A DNA stretch of 64,000 nucleotides from Orobanche coerulescens (Eukaryota; Streptophyta; Magnoliopsida; Lamiales; Orobanchaceae), in assembly GCA_033398695.1 (NCBI GenBank), contig CM065814.1:79812358-79876357 (forward strand). Reading direction: 5' to 3'. Positions 33,286 to 44,900 of the stretch are shown here, piece by piece; position 1 is the first letter of the stretch; each line of letters begins with the position of its first letter. The notes beneath the pieces are model-generated. The model saw only the letters and a program-made list of their open reading frames with translations. It ran no database searches and was not told the DNA's origin. The translations under genes were made by a program, and so were the position numbers.

Positions 33286-35330
33286 TAAAGTATACATAAG
33301 GCTACCCACGGCCGAAGCATATGGTATATTACTCATTTCCGTTCGTTGTTCCTCACTTTGAGGACATATCTTCGAGGAGAGTTTTATTCTATGTCGCATT
33401 GGAAGGAACCCTCTTTAAGAATCATCCATCTTAAATCCCTTTAAGACTTTATCTATATAGAGGGCTTGGGAAAGACCTATCATTCTCTTCGCTCTATCCC
33501 AGTAGAGTCGAATCCCAAGAATATAGGTTTCTTCTCCCAAGTCTTTCATGGAGAAATTACTCGAAAGCCAAGCATTCACAGAACTGAGCATTCCCACACC
33601 ATTTCCTATTAGTAGAATGTCATCTACATATAGTACTAAGAATGCGATTTTGCTCCCACTTACCCTCTTCTATACACAAGGTTCCTCTTCATTTTGCATG
33701 AAGTCAAACTCTTTGACTGCCTCGTCAAAACGAAGGTCCCAACTACATGAAGACTGCTACAGTCTATTTCATGGAGTCTACATACACCATTGCTAGGTCA
33801 TTGGTCGCCGGTCGGTCTCTTGTTTATCACATGGAACCTCGTGGAAACCTAGTTCCTCCAAGTGCATAAAACTATACCTCTTAGGTAATTGAGACACCCT
33901 ACTTGACCTACGAGGTGGTTGTACTTGTGTTACAGAAGGTTCGGTTCCAATTTCTTGCATAGGTGTCTCCTGAGGAGTTTCATTGTATTCTTCCAAAGAA
34001 ATATTTCTATCTGCTCCGCCTTCTTGAATGAACTAATCTTCCAGGAAGTGTGCATGCAAAGCAACAATGATCTTTCGATCTTTGGGCATGTAGAATAGAT
34101 AACCCATCGCCTCAGATGGGAATCCAATGAAAACATCTCCTCATGGACCTCGCTTCCATTTTGTCCACCTTAGTCTTCTTGACATAGGCGGGACATCCCT
34201 AAATCCTAATGTGATTAACACTTGGTTTCCTGCCCTCCCACATCTCATGTGGAGTTTTAGGAATGGATTTAGAAGGACATCTGTTCAAGATATATGCAGC
34301 AGTCATGAGTGTATACCCCCACAGGTAAATCGGTAAGTCTGTATAGCCCAGCATGGAACAGACCATGTCCAACAAGGTCTGGTTCCTTGTTTCTGACACA
34401 CCATTTAACTGAGGAGTGCCTGGAGGTGTTAGTTGTGATACTATTCCATGTTTCTTCAGGAACTTGTCAAACTCTGTACTCATATACTCGCCACCTCGGT
34501 CCGACTAAAGTGCTTTGATATGATTACCAGTTTATTTCTCGACTAGGGCCTTGAATTCCTGGAATTTCTCAAAGGCCTCAGATTTATGTGTCATTAAGTA
34601 TACATAACCATACCTAGTGTGATCATCTGTAAACCTAATGAAATATTGATATCCGTTACGTGCTGCTTCTAAAGCACCACATACGTCAGTATAGATTAAT
34701 CCCAGTTTATCAGCGGCTCTTTCAAAAGTCCCTGTGAAGGGGGACTTGGTCATTTTGCCTTTAAGGCAAGATTCACAAGTAAGAAAGGGATCTGATCCCA
34801 ATGGACCCATAAGTCCATCTTTTTCCATCTTATAAACCTTGGTCTGACCAATATGACCAAGTCTAAAATGCCATTTCAAAACTTAATTGGTTTCATCCTT
34901 ACCACGTTTTCTAGTAATAGTATTCAAAACTACTTTGCTGCTGAGATTTAGATGATACAATCCATTTAACAATGTAGCAGTACCCACTAGTTTATTTCTG
35001 AAATAAATTTTGCAGGAACCATCACCAATAAAAAACGAAAAGCCTTTTCGGTCCATGACTGGAATGGATACAACGTTTTTTTGCCTCTTGGGTAAAACAA
35101 GTACATCTTTTAAAGTCAGAACAAAACCACATTCTAAACCCAAACGAAGTGATCCTATGTCGGTTGCCTCGACACTATGCCCGCTTCCGACAGTGATCAT
35201 AACTTCTCTAGCTCCAAGCTTCCTACTTTGTTCCAGATCCTAATTCATGGTACAAATATGAAAACTAGCACCAGAATCCAGTATCCAGGAAGTAGAAAAT
35301 ACAGTAGCAGAATAATTTGTTTCCAAAACT
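33286..35330 (-). pseudogene. pol: Angela-type pol: protease, integrase, deleted RT
   Basis: On the minus strand: protease (SWILDSGASFHIC, near 35280), GAG_pre-integrase (KWHFRLGHIGQTKVYKMEKDG, upstream CESC) near 34870-34760, integrase (YTDVCGALEAARNG; then LTPPGTPQLNGVSETRNQT near 34440), the SQLPKRYSFMHLEEL linker near 33880, and RT with VLYVDDILLIGNGVGM near 33630. RT motifs upstream of YVDD are missing through a deletion also present at 1962-2005. Stops at about 35240, 34880 and 34530 plus frameshifts make it non-functional. Confidence 0.87.
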
Positions 35331-36129
35331 AATAGTTCTGTACCTGAAGCGCCTTGAAGAATTGGACAGTCTCTAGCCCAGTGGCCCAGCTCACCGCACT
35401 TGAGACAAGCGTCCTTCTTTTTCTTGCTCTTCGGAACCATCAGGGCCTTGCCCTTACCCTTAAGGTCCTCGACTAGTGGTCCCGTCCGCTTCTTGGTCTT
35501 TTTCTTCTTGTTCTTGGACCTCCGAGATCCAGAAGAAATCACAAGGGCAGACTCCTTCATTCGCGTAGTCTTCATCTGAGACTGAGCGGTCACAAGTTTG
35601 TTCATTAGCTAGCTAAATTACATGCAATCTCATTGCAGTTGAAGTTCATAACAAACTCTAAGAAGGAATCAGGGAGAGACTGTAGGATAAGGTCGGTTTG
35701 AAGAGAAGTATCCATCTTAAAATCAAGAGCCTCCAATCTCTCTATCATGGATATCATTTTGAGGACGTGGTCCCCAACCTTCTCATCTTCCTTCATCCTT
35801 GCACCGAACAGTTGCTTGGATATCTCATATCTAGCTATTCGACTGTACTCACCATAAAGCTCGGTTAAGTGAGATAGAATCTGCCTAGCAGAAGTCATTT
35901 TCTCATGAGCTCTCTGAAGCTCATTAGACATAGAATCCATCATGTAAGCACGGACTTTTACGTCATCCTTAACCCACTTTTCATGGTTTTCAATCTCTTC
36001 CTGATTGGCTCTTGTCCGCACCGGAGGTGCCGGAATATCTATCTCCAAGACATATCCCAGTACCTCTATACTGAGAACTATCATCAGATTGCGGAGCCAA
36101 TCCACAAAGTTAGGTCCGTTCATTGTCAT
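35331..36129 (-). pseudogene. gag: Angela-type gag with zinc knuckle
   Basis: From ATG at 36129 the minus strand encodes MTMNGPNFVDWLRNLMIVL, a UBN2-type copia gag with RYEISKQLFGARMKEDEKV. A frameshift and stop at 35605 separates it from a lysine-rich segment and a CCHC knuckle (CLKCGELGHWARDC, about 35366-35407), which runs into protease. The gag body is otherwise long and well preserved (174 residues). Confidence 0.88.
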
Positions 36130-36185
36130 ATTGAGAGTTATGACTGCATTAGGTACGACAGATTAATTAGTGACTCGTTTAATTA

Positions 36186-36190
36186 TATTC
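36186..36190. repeat. Target site duplication TATTC, left copy
   Basis: TATTC at 36186-36190 recurs at 54888-54892, bracketing the Athila element. Confidence 0.88.
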
Positions 36191-37517
36191 TGTTGTTGGT
36201 TGATTCTTTAGTCTAATACTGGCAAGCGCACGATTTGTTCGATGTAGATATGCGGTGCAAGGTCGATTCCACAGGGAGGACTATAATAGTGAAGTCAAAT
36301 TATTCCTATCGTTTTGAACCAAATTATATTAAATTCTAACCTAGTCCCAAATAATTTTATTTTTGAATGGTTATAATAATTACATTAAATAACAGTAATT
36401 TTTAAGTATATTTTTGATAAATTAATTTTAAATAATTTACTAGGGTTTAGAGTCCACCAATATCTATTTATTATTTATTTTATATTTTAATTCTATGAAA
36501 TTCAGGGAATAGATTCTGAAATGAATCTCACTATTTCCCTATAGATTTGACAATAAGTACAAAATTATAATTCAAATATAGATTTTCCTTTGCTTAAAAA
36601 ATGTAATTTCTAAGCATTATATGTAACCAATTTAATGAAAAACAAATAATGAAAGAAATTAACTAATATCAATAATCACAAAGCAATGGGGAATTTATAA
36701 CTATCAAAAATACGTGATATAATTGATGAAATATATTCCTCTATTGAAGCAAAAACTATAATCGTTAAAAACATTTATTTGGAATTATTATATAAATATT
36801 AATAATAATATAGACATGGTTTCATCATAACCCCAGTAAAAGAAAATTACTCACTCATAATAACAACACAAATTTATTCAATAATATTATTACTCAAATA
36901 TAATTTTATTACACAATATTTTTATTTCTCTCCCTTACAATAATATCTCTCTCTTTTTTCTCCTTTTTTCTCTCGTCCAAAACACTACACATTCATCCCT
37001 TATTTATACTACTTCAAAATCAGTAAAATAATAATTTTTACAATTTTAAAATCCCACCCTCAATTATTTCACGGCTGCTAAGGGGTGCTGATGTCATGGA
37101 TGACATTAGCACAGAGTTGAATTTCTGATCCAATCGGGTGTTGACACGTGGCACAATATGGTCCGTCTATTTAATTGTCCTTCGAACGGTCATAACTTCT
37201 TCATACGAACTCGGATTCAGATGATTTTTTTTTAAAACGATCATCTCGACGAGACGAATAAAATGAGACCAGTCGTAAATATATTTGAATTTTGGAAAAA
37301 TATCGTCCTTGAACCAATTGATCTGTCTTGTACCGGTTGGTTAACCTGCAGATATAATTTAATTCCAATTAATTATCCAAAAATAACACAAAATTATAGA
37401 AAATTCTAATAAAATGAAATAATATAAATATATTGTAAAACGAATAAATTATCACACAAAACACACAATTATATACATAAAAAACTAATAAAAATATTAC
37501 TCAAAATATACCAAACA
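36191..37517 (-). repeat. Athila 3' LTR
   Basis: On the minus strand it runs TGTTTGGTATATT... to ...ACCAACAACA, 1327 bases. Its last ~160 bases (36191-36370), including the GTGGAATCGACC and GTGCGCTTGCC signature of this LTR class, are absent from the 5' LTR. Confidence 0.85.
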
Positions 37518-37533
37518 AATTCCCCCACACTTA
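37518..37533 (-). other. Athila polypurine tract
   Basis: On the minus strand TAAGTGTGGGGGAATT abuts the 3' LTR. Confidence 0.8.
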
Positions 37534-39274
37534 TCTTTTGCATGTCCTCGGGCAAATCTTATACCCGAGTTATAATACTCATATGCTGAAAAAATCATGA
37601 CAAAACCAATATCAAGAGAGAACAAGTGATCATGACCCAAGTGAGATCAGAGAAAAATACGATGCCGTACCAAATTCTAACAACTTCATTGAGATTCGAA
37701 TGCCAAAAGATTCAATACCCTCACAGTGGATATCACTCTTCACTCAAGTGTATATACGGGATATTCGAGAAGAGTTCACTCATATCAAAGCATAATGTGT
37801 CATTACCATATGCTTGGGCAAAAATCAAATCTCCACTACTTAAAAATAAACTCATGCATAAATCAAAAGGTCCTTCTTTTGGTTGTAACGTGGCTTTGGG
37901 TATGGGTAGAATAAAGGGAAAATTATGAGGTTTGCTAGCCAAGATCAATTGTGAATTTAGATGCATAACAAATCCTACAAATAACAATCAACACCCCCCT
38001 TCTGTAATGAAAACTCTCAAACCATCATCCCCAAGTTATTCTGTACATGGTAATTGAATATTCATCTGGTAAGGTCATACTCTTGTGTAAGAAAAAGTAT
38101 GCAATGGATCTTCTGGAAGGAATTATGTATCACTCAAGAGATAGTTCAAGTACTATTTTATGTATATATAGTGATGATTTTCGCACTTGACCTCCTGCTT
38201 TTTTTTTCTTTCAGGCCGTTTTTTTTTATTATTTTTCTTGGCCTTTATTTATATTTTTTTTTCTCGGTTCAATACTCCAATATACCTCACACCCTTTCAC
38301 TTTCAAAAAAATCTCTTAATCTCCACAATACTCTTATGAACATCGGCCCCTATTTGTCACACATCTAGTTCACAATTAAATCTTTGACTAGAGGGTGCAA
38401 ATGGATGAGTCGTCAACAAGAATGGATAATGGCTAAAGTAATGTGCTTGATCAAAGAAATAGGCTCAGGCTCAATGGGGCTTCTAAGGATAAAATTTAAT
38501 GGGTGGGAAAATATAAGCCAACAAGGGGTTAATCCTAATTGCCTTTATCATCTTAATGCAAGAGTTTATGAATGTAGTCTCGAAATGTATAAATGAGCAA
38601 GTTCTAGAATGAACACAATATATTTGACCACACAACAAAAAATATAGAGCGTATATATAAGGATTGCTCTAAGGCTCAAAACTCACAAAAAGGGTGTTGT
38701 GTACTGAATCCCATACACCTTCATCCAAATCCATTATCAAAACCAGTGAAACATCCCAAAAATGATTTTTTCACTAAAGTTTTCTCAAGAAAATGGTGCC
38801 GTGATATTCAACATTTTTTTATTTAATATTGCATATTTATATATATAGATATAGATATAGATATACACCTTCCCCCATACTTAATGATAAACAACATCCT
38901 TATTGTGTATAAAGAACAATGGAGTAAGGGTTTAAATAAGGCTTCCCTGTTTATGAAAGACGACGCTTCGCTCAAGCCTTTTTTTGGACCTGCAAGAATT
39001 AAGTGTGGCGAAACAACAAAAGAAAATATATACCCGAAAGTATAACACAAACAACCTAGATGCGCTTCAAGAGAGTCCGAAGAGTCGCCTTACGCTGCCA
39101 TCAATGCTTTTATTAAAAACAAACGAAAAAAAGTACAGTAATAAAAATAACAATATATAAATCGTGGATAGATGCACGTCAAGAGGTCGAAAAGAAACTC
39201 CTTAAGCTGCCATCATTTTCACGATTTTTACACCCACTAAAAAGTAAAAACAACAAGAGGAATGAAGTGGGATA
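37534..39274 (-). other. Non-coding region between LOG gene and 3' LTR
   Basis: No convincing gene in 1.7 kb. A second polypurine-like sequence (minus TTAAGTATGGGGGAAGG) lies at 38867-38883. An imperfect direct repeat of about 45 bases occurs at 39060-39105 and 39172-39213, spaced about 112 bases (minus strand GATGGCAGC...TAAGG...). A T-rich tract lies at 38205-38265. AATAAA-type signals occur downstream of LOG near 39110. Confidence 0.55.
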
Positions 39275-39931
39275 TCAGAGGGAAAGGAATGTATTAATTT
39301 TGCGTTTCCGCATAGTGAAATCTTCCATCCAAACAATATTAGCTAGAGTTGGGTCTGGTTCAGGAACAAATGCAATAAGTTTTTTGATCATCTCTTCTGG
39401 TGTTGTTGCAACTACTATGATTCGTTTAGCACGCTCAGAAATAAAACCTTTTTCAGAAGAGTAGTTGATGAAAGATAGTAAACCATCGAAGAAACCATTG
39501 ACATTTAGCAGACCTATTGGTTTCGTATGAATATTTAGCTGGGCTCTGGTAACCACATGAAAAAGTTCCTCAAGAGTGCCAAAACCACCGGCAAGGGTGA
39601 TAAAGGCATCAACATTATTTATCATGTGAGTTATGCGATCTTGCATATTCACAGCTCTGAACTCATATCCAATGGTTGCTCCGGTGATTTTACTTTCAGC
39701 TAGAGGTTTTGGAATGATTCCCAACACTTTTACTTCTTCCATATAGGCAGAAGCAGCACCACGTTCCATTAATCCTAGACTTCCTCCTCCGTAAACCACA
39801 TGAATGCATTTTTCTCCTAAGATACGACCCAAGTTGTGGGCTGCTTCAGTAAAGCAAGCCTCTTTCCCATGACTAGCTCCACCAAAAATGCAGATGGAGT
39901 TAAATCTTTTTGCGGAAGATGATGATTCCAT
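39275..39931 (-). CDS. LOG: LOG-like cytokinin riboside 5'-monophosphate phosphoribohydrolase
   Basis: An uninterrupted 218-residue protein, the usual length of plant LOG enzymes. LOG releases active cytokinin bases from cytokinin nucleotides in one step, in the cytosol. Visible family features: N-terminal Rossmann strand ICIFGGASHGK (13-23), VYGGGSLGLM (46-55), VLGIIPKPL (69-77), ITGATIG (82-88), the signature region LAGGFGTLEEL (113-123) and TKPIGLLNVNGFFDGLLSF (137-154). The canonical PGGxGTxxE appears as AGGFGTLEE, with Pro changed to Ala but both Gly pairs and Glu122 kept; the neighbouring conserved Arg is present (R99) while the following Lys is Ile. The frame has no introns, unlike typical plant LOG genes. 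It lies on the sense strand of the Athila element between integrase and 3' LTR. Whether it is active is unknown. Confidence 0.9.
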   Translation of the reverse strand: MESSSSAKRFNSICIFGGASHGKEACFTEAAHNLGRILGEKCIHVVYGGGSLGLMERGAASAYMEEVKVLGIIPKPLAESKITGATIGYEFRAVNMQDRITHMINNVDAFITLAGGFGTLEELFHVVTRAQLNIHTKPIGLLNVNGFFDGLLSFINYSSEKGFISERAKRIIVVATTPEEMIKKLIAFVPEPDPTLANIVWMEDFTMRKRKINTFLSL

Positions 39932-40014
39932 TTTTTTGAAAAAGAAAATTATTTAGAGAGAAAATGAAAAGAATACAAGTTTGAGGGATGCAGAAAAGAA
40001 ACAACTGCAACGTT

Positions 40015-40022
40015 TATTTATA
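40015..40022 (-). promoter_or_regulatory. Candidate TATA box of the LOG-like gene
   Basis: TATAAATA on the minus strand lies 84 bases upstream of the LOG ATG. A pyrimidine-rich then A-rich leader (TTCAAAAAAATGG at the start codon) follows, a spacing typical of a plant pol II promoter with a short 5' UTR. Confidence 0.5.
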
Positions 40023-40243
40023 GATGCAAAATAAAGTAAAAAGATTTATAAAATCTGTGACCGCGTTAATTGCACTTCAACTACTCAATAGAATAATGAA
40101 TGCATTGATTGCGTATCACTTTTTTTATTCAGAAAATCTAAAACAACGACAAAAAGTGAAGATACTCACGTGTATGTACAGTAGTTGTGATTGTCGCTCA
40201 CATCTTCCTCTGATTTTATGTTCAGAAACGGCTTAAACGCCTT

Positions 40244-40459
40244 CTATGAGTCGGGGAGAAGCTTCCCATCCAATTTTATTACAAATTGGCAAACAAGGTC
40301 TTTTAATGTCAGATTCCCAAGACGTTGTTCATATTCTAGTTTGAATTTATTCCACAAACATCGAATCCCATAATGTACGAGTCCACTAGGATGCGTGTCA
40401 AGAGAAATTTCGATATCATCTAAATTCTCCTTTTTCAGGCCATCCTTGATGAACTGATT
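40244..40459 (-). CDS. Open frame without ATG, overlapping the cysteine-rich ORF
   Basis: A 71-codon open stretch on the minus strand, from just after a TAA at 40462 to a TAG at 40244-40246. It contains LDDIEISLDTHPSGLVHYG and LTLKDLVCQFVIKLDG. It overlaps the last 25 bases of the cysteine-rich ORF in another frame and has no ATG at its beginning, so it is either a piece joined by an old frameshift or a coincidence. No family recognised. Confidence 0.3.
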   Translation of the reverse strand, partial: NQFIKDGLKKENLDDIEISLDTHPSGLVHYGIRCLWNKFKLEYEQRLGNLTLKDLVCQFVIKLDGKLLPDS

Positions 40460-40788
40460 TTATCTTCTCTGTTTGTGGAAGGAATTCCTAAAGATCGACA
40501 TCTTGAATTACAGTTCCACCTAGCACATTTGTAGCAAACGGCGATTTTATTTGCTCGTCCTTTCTTGGCATATGAACTTTTTCCAAGCCCTGGTAAAAAT
40601 CTAATTGGTGTTTCCGTGAATTCACCCGCTATTCTCACTTTGGCTTCAATAATGAATGGAATATCAAAAGGTATGTCATTATTCATAAGCAACCTCATCC
40701 TTTCAAGTCTGGCTTGGTAAAGTTTCAAAATGACTTTTTTACTAAGAAAGGGAAATCTTTTTTCAATTGTTTTCAAAGTTTGTTCCAT
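40435..40788 (-). CDS. Small basic cysteine-rich protein, function unknown
   Basis: An intact 117-residue frame starts MEQTLKTIEKRFPFLSKKVI. The N-terminal half looks helical; residues 69-79 form a basic GKSSYAKKGRA stretch, followed by C85-X2-C88-X4-C93-X3-C97, a possible metal-binding knuckle. A basic segment immediately before CxxC is also the layout of the small cysteine-rich nucleic-acid-binding proteins of several filamentous plant RNA viruses (carla-, viti- and allexivirus types); that resemblance is by eye only. It lies 119 bases after the pol stop and about 500 bases before the LOG gene, on the same strand, in the env position of an Athila element. Confidence 0.6.
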   Translation of the reverse strand: MEQTLKTIEKRFPFLSKKVILKLYQARLERMRLLMNNDIPFDIPFIIEAKVRIAGEFTETPIRFLPGLGKSSYAKKGRANKIAVCYKCARWNCNSRCRSLGIPSTNREDKISSSRMA

Positions 40789-40906
40789 AATTAAAAATAA
40801 AAAAAAATATCTACAAAAGCAGTTGTTGTGGCAAACTGAAAACTCCTACTTTACTAGCCATGGAGTATCGTTATCCGCCACTTGACCGGACAAACACAAT
40901 AGAGTA

Positions 40907-43900
40907 TTAATCCACAATATCGGGGTCCTTAAGAAGAATCTCTTCTACCTCAAAAGATTTTAATTCCAAATATCGTTTTAACCGTTGACCATTTACTTTG
41001 AAAATATTACCATTTTTTGGATTTTCAATTTCTACAGCTCCGTGAGGATAGACCGTATGAATAATAAATGGACCAGACCATTGTAAATGCAACTTGCCTG
41101 GAAATAATAATAAACGAGAGTTAAAAAGGACTTTTTGACCAGGAGAAAAAGTTTTTCTCAAAATGTGTTTATCATGAAAAAATTTCATTTTGTCCTTATA
41201 TTTCCTTGCACAATCGTAAGCATCATTTCTCATTTCTTCCAATTCATTTAGTTGAAGTTTCCTATAAATTCCAGCCATGTCTATTGAAAAATTTAATCGT
41301 TTTATGGCCCAGTATGCTCTATGTTCCAATTCAACAGGCAAATGACATGGTTTTCCAAGGACAAGCCTAAATGGAGACATTCCGATGGGTGTTTTAAAAG
41401 CAGTACGGTATGCCCACAATGCATCATTCAATCGCAAAGACCAATCTTTCCTTGTAGGATTAACAGTTTTTTCAAGAATACGTTTGATTTCTCTGTTTGA
41501 AATTTCAACTTGTCCACTTGTTTGAGGGTGATAAGGAGTAGCAACTTTATGTGTAACACCATATTTTTTAAATAATGATTCAAAAATTTATTACAAAATT
41601 TTTTTCCTCCATCACTTATAATTGCTCGTGGTGTTCCAAATTTAAAAAAAATATTTTCTTTCAAAAATTTTACCACGACTTTGTGGTCATTTGTTATGCA
41701 AGCAATTGCTTCTACCCATTTTGAAACATAATCGACGGCCACAAGGATGTAAAGATTGTCAAAAGAAATTGGAAAAGGTCCCATAAAATCTATGCCCCAA
41801 ACATCAAATATTTCAATAATTAAAATTGAGTTTAAAGGCATCATATTTCGTTTAGAAATTCGACCTAATCTTTGACATCTATCACATGTGCTACAATATG
41901 AACGTGTATCTTCGAAAAGTGTTGGCCAATAAAAACCACATTGCAGAATTTTAGCAGTTGTTTTCTTTGAACTAAAATGAACTCCACATGCATGATCATG
42001 ACAAAAGAAAATGATATTTTGTTGTTCATGTTCTGGCACACATCTCCTAATGATTTGATTAGGACAATATTTGAACAAATATGGATCATCCCAAAAGAAT
42101 TTTTTTACTTCGTTTAAAATTTTTGTTTTATCTTGATTATTCCAATGAGATGGCATGTTACGAGTAACAAGGTAATTGACAATGTCTGCATACCAAGGTA
42201 TTTGAGAAACAGACATGAGTTGTTCATCAGGGAAAGTTTCATTAATGGGAGGTTCTTTATCAGTAAAATTCACGATTAGCCTAGACAAATGATCAGCAAC
42301 AACATTTTCAAAGACCTTTTTATCTCGAATTTCTAAGTCAAACTCTTGTAACAATAGAATCCAACGGATCAAGCGAGGTTTAGCATCTTTCTTAGAAAGT
42401 AGATATTTTAATGCAGCATGATCGGAGTAAATTATGTCTTTCGAACCAATCAAGTAAGGTCGAAATTTGTCTAAGGCAAAAACGACTGCAAGCAATTCTT
42501 TTTCAGTTGTAGAATAATTTAATTGGGCATCATTTAGATTTCTACTTGCATAATATATTACAGTTGGCAATTTATTTTCTCTTTGACCCAATACTACACC
42601 GACGGCATAGTCGAATGCATCATACATTATTTCAAAAGGATGATTCCAGATTGGAGATTTGATGATAGGTTCAGAGCTCAACATAGATTTGAGTGTCTTA
42701 AAAGCTTTTAGATAATGATATCAAATACGAACAGTGTGTCTTTTGAAAGTAAATTACATAATGGCCTTGAGATTTTGCTAAAATCTTTGATGAATCGACA
42801 GTAAAAACCAGCATGGCCTAAGAATGACCGAATTTCTTTAATCGTTCGTGGGGGTGGAAGACTGGATATTAAATCAACTTTAGATTTGTCCACCTCAATT
42901 ACTTTTTCAGAAATCACATGTCCTAAGACAATTCCTTTTTTAACCATAAACTGACATTTTTCCCAGTTTAGGACAAGATTCTTCTCCTTACACCTAACCA
43001 ACACTTGGGTTAAGTGGTGTAAACATTCATCAAAGCTAGACCCGAATACAGAAAAATCATCCATAAAAATTTCCAAAAACCGCTCAACCATGTCAGAGAA
43101 AATGCTCATCATACACCGCTGAAAAGTAGCAGATGCATTGCACAAACCGAATGGCATTCGTCAGTAAGCAAAAGTGCCGAAAGGACAGGTAAAAGTGGTT
43201 TTTTCTTGATCTTCAGGAGCAATGGGAATTTGGTTATAGCCGGAATATCCATCAAGAAAACAATAATAAGCATGACCGTCTAACCTTTCTAGCATTTGAT
43301 CGATAAAAGGAAGTGGAAAGTGATCTTTTCTTGTAATAGAGTTCAATTTTCTGTAATCAATACAGACTCTCCATCCAGTTTGAATTCTGGTTGGAACAAG
43401 TTCATTTTCTTCATTCGTGATTGCAGTTATGCCAAATTTCTTTGGAACTATATGAACAGGACTAACCCAAGAGCTGTCAGAAATAGGGTAGATGATCCCT
43501 ACATCTAAGAGTTTGATTATTTCAGCTCTTACAACTTCTTTCAAATTAGGATTTAGTCTTCTTTGAAATTCTCGGGAAGTTTTCGCATTTTCTTCAAGGT
43601 GAATTCGATGCATGCATATAGAAGGACTAATACCTTTAATATCGGAGATGGTCCAGCCTATTGATTCTTTATGTTCTTTAAGGACATTGATTATTTTATC
43701 TTCTCGTTCTTCATCTAAATCATATGCTATGATGACAGGCAGGGTTTCTGATGGTCCTAAAAATGCATATTTTAGAGATTTAGGTAATGGATTGAGCTCT
43801 ATCTTTGAATCCTCAATATGTACTTCTTTATTCATTTGACTCTCAAGTGGTTCGGTTTTAGCTTTCCATTTATCATTATCCAATAATGGTGTAGACTCTA

Positions 43901-44099
43901 GTAAAGAATTTACTTCATTAATTGAACTGTCGATGTCAAAATCTGAGCCAAAATGAGCAAGACAACTTTCAAAAAGATCATCATCATCCATTTTTGGAAA
44001 GAAATAAGGATTCATACTCTCTATCATAGTTAGCTCACAGACATCATCATAATCATCATGTTGTTGAGAAATGTTGAACATATTTAGTTCAACAGTCAT
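40907..44099 (-). pseudogene. pol: Athila pol: RT, RNase H, integrase
   Basis: On the minus strand: RT N-terminal part (ISPSICMHRIHLEE near 43620, TGWRVCIDYRKLNSITRKDH near 43380) to a TGA at 43158 that replaces an Arg before RMPFGLCNA; catalytic FMDDFSVFG near 43065; RNase H ([16 protein letters not shown] near 42620, [20 protein letters not shown] near 42430); integrase zinc finger (HDHACGVHF...[11 protein letters not shown]) and core ([23 protein letters not shown]), then [17 protein letters not shown] and the C-terminus to 40907. Breaks lie near 43158, 42690-42710 and 41430. The wording is clearly Athila. Confidence 0.92.
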
Positions 44100-44900
44100 A
44101 TTTCCAAAAGAAAATTTTACGATGCCATTTCTACAGTTAATTAATGCATTTGAAGTAGCTAAAAATGGCCTTCCTAAAATGACAGGGATTTGATCTTTGG
44201 TATTCTCAATAGGTTCAGTGTCTATGACTATAAAATCAACAGGAAAGTAGAATTTATCTATTTAAATTGGAACATCCTCTACGATTCCTCGAGGTACTTT
44301 TATAGATCTATCAGCTAGTTGAAGTATCACAGATGTTGGTTTTAGCTCCCCTAATCCAAGTTGTGTATAAACAGAATATGGCAATAAATTCACACTGTCT
44401 CCTAAATCAAGCAAGGCTCGTTTAATGATGTGATCTCCAATGACACAAGATATTGTAGGACTACCAGGATCTTTATACTTAACAGGAGTTTTATTTTGGA
44501 TTATTGAGCTAACATGTTCAACTAAAAATGCCTTTCTTGGAACATTTGTTCTTCTTTTTACAGTGCAAAGATCTTTCAAGAACTTAGAAAAAGCAGGCAC
44601 TTGTTTAATAGCATCAAGAAATGGAATATTTATTCGAACTTGTTTAAAAATTTCCATTATATCTTTGTATTGCGCACTTTTATCTTTTGGAATAATTCTT
44701 TCAGAAAATGGAGCTTTTGGAACGTAAGGCTTTTCTTTTTCTTTAGAATCTTTTGATTTTGAAACTTGTGGTTCATTTGATTTTTCTTCCAGATCATAGT
44801 TAGGCTTTTGTATTTATTTTCCGCTTCTTAGGGTAGTTATGGACTGAATTTCTGCGTTAGAAGAGTTTATTTCATATTGTCCTTTAGGATTAGGGATGGA
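44100..44900 (-). pseudogene. Athila protease region
   Basis: On the minus strand 44657-44262 encodes QVPAFSKFLKDLCTVKRR and the protease centre ALLDLGDSVNLLPYSVYTQL, near 44400. The Athila form is DLGASxNL; here Ala is Asp. A stop at 44262 breaks the frame before RT, and the homologous frame continues into FYFPVDFIVIDTEPIEN near 44240-44200. Confidence 0.85.

Noticed and set aside
39275..39931. Bacterial contamination as the source of the LOG-like gene
   Set aside because: It is flanked on both sides by one continuous Athila element with matching LTRs and TSD, its base composition matches its AT-rich neighbours, and it has a plant-type TATA box.
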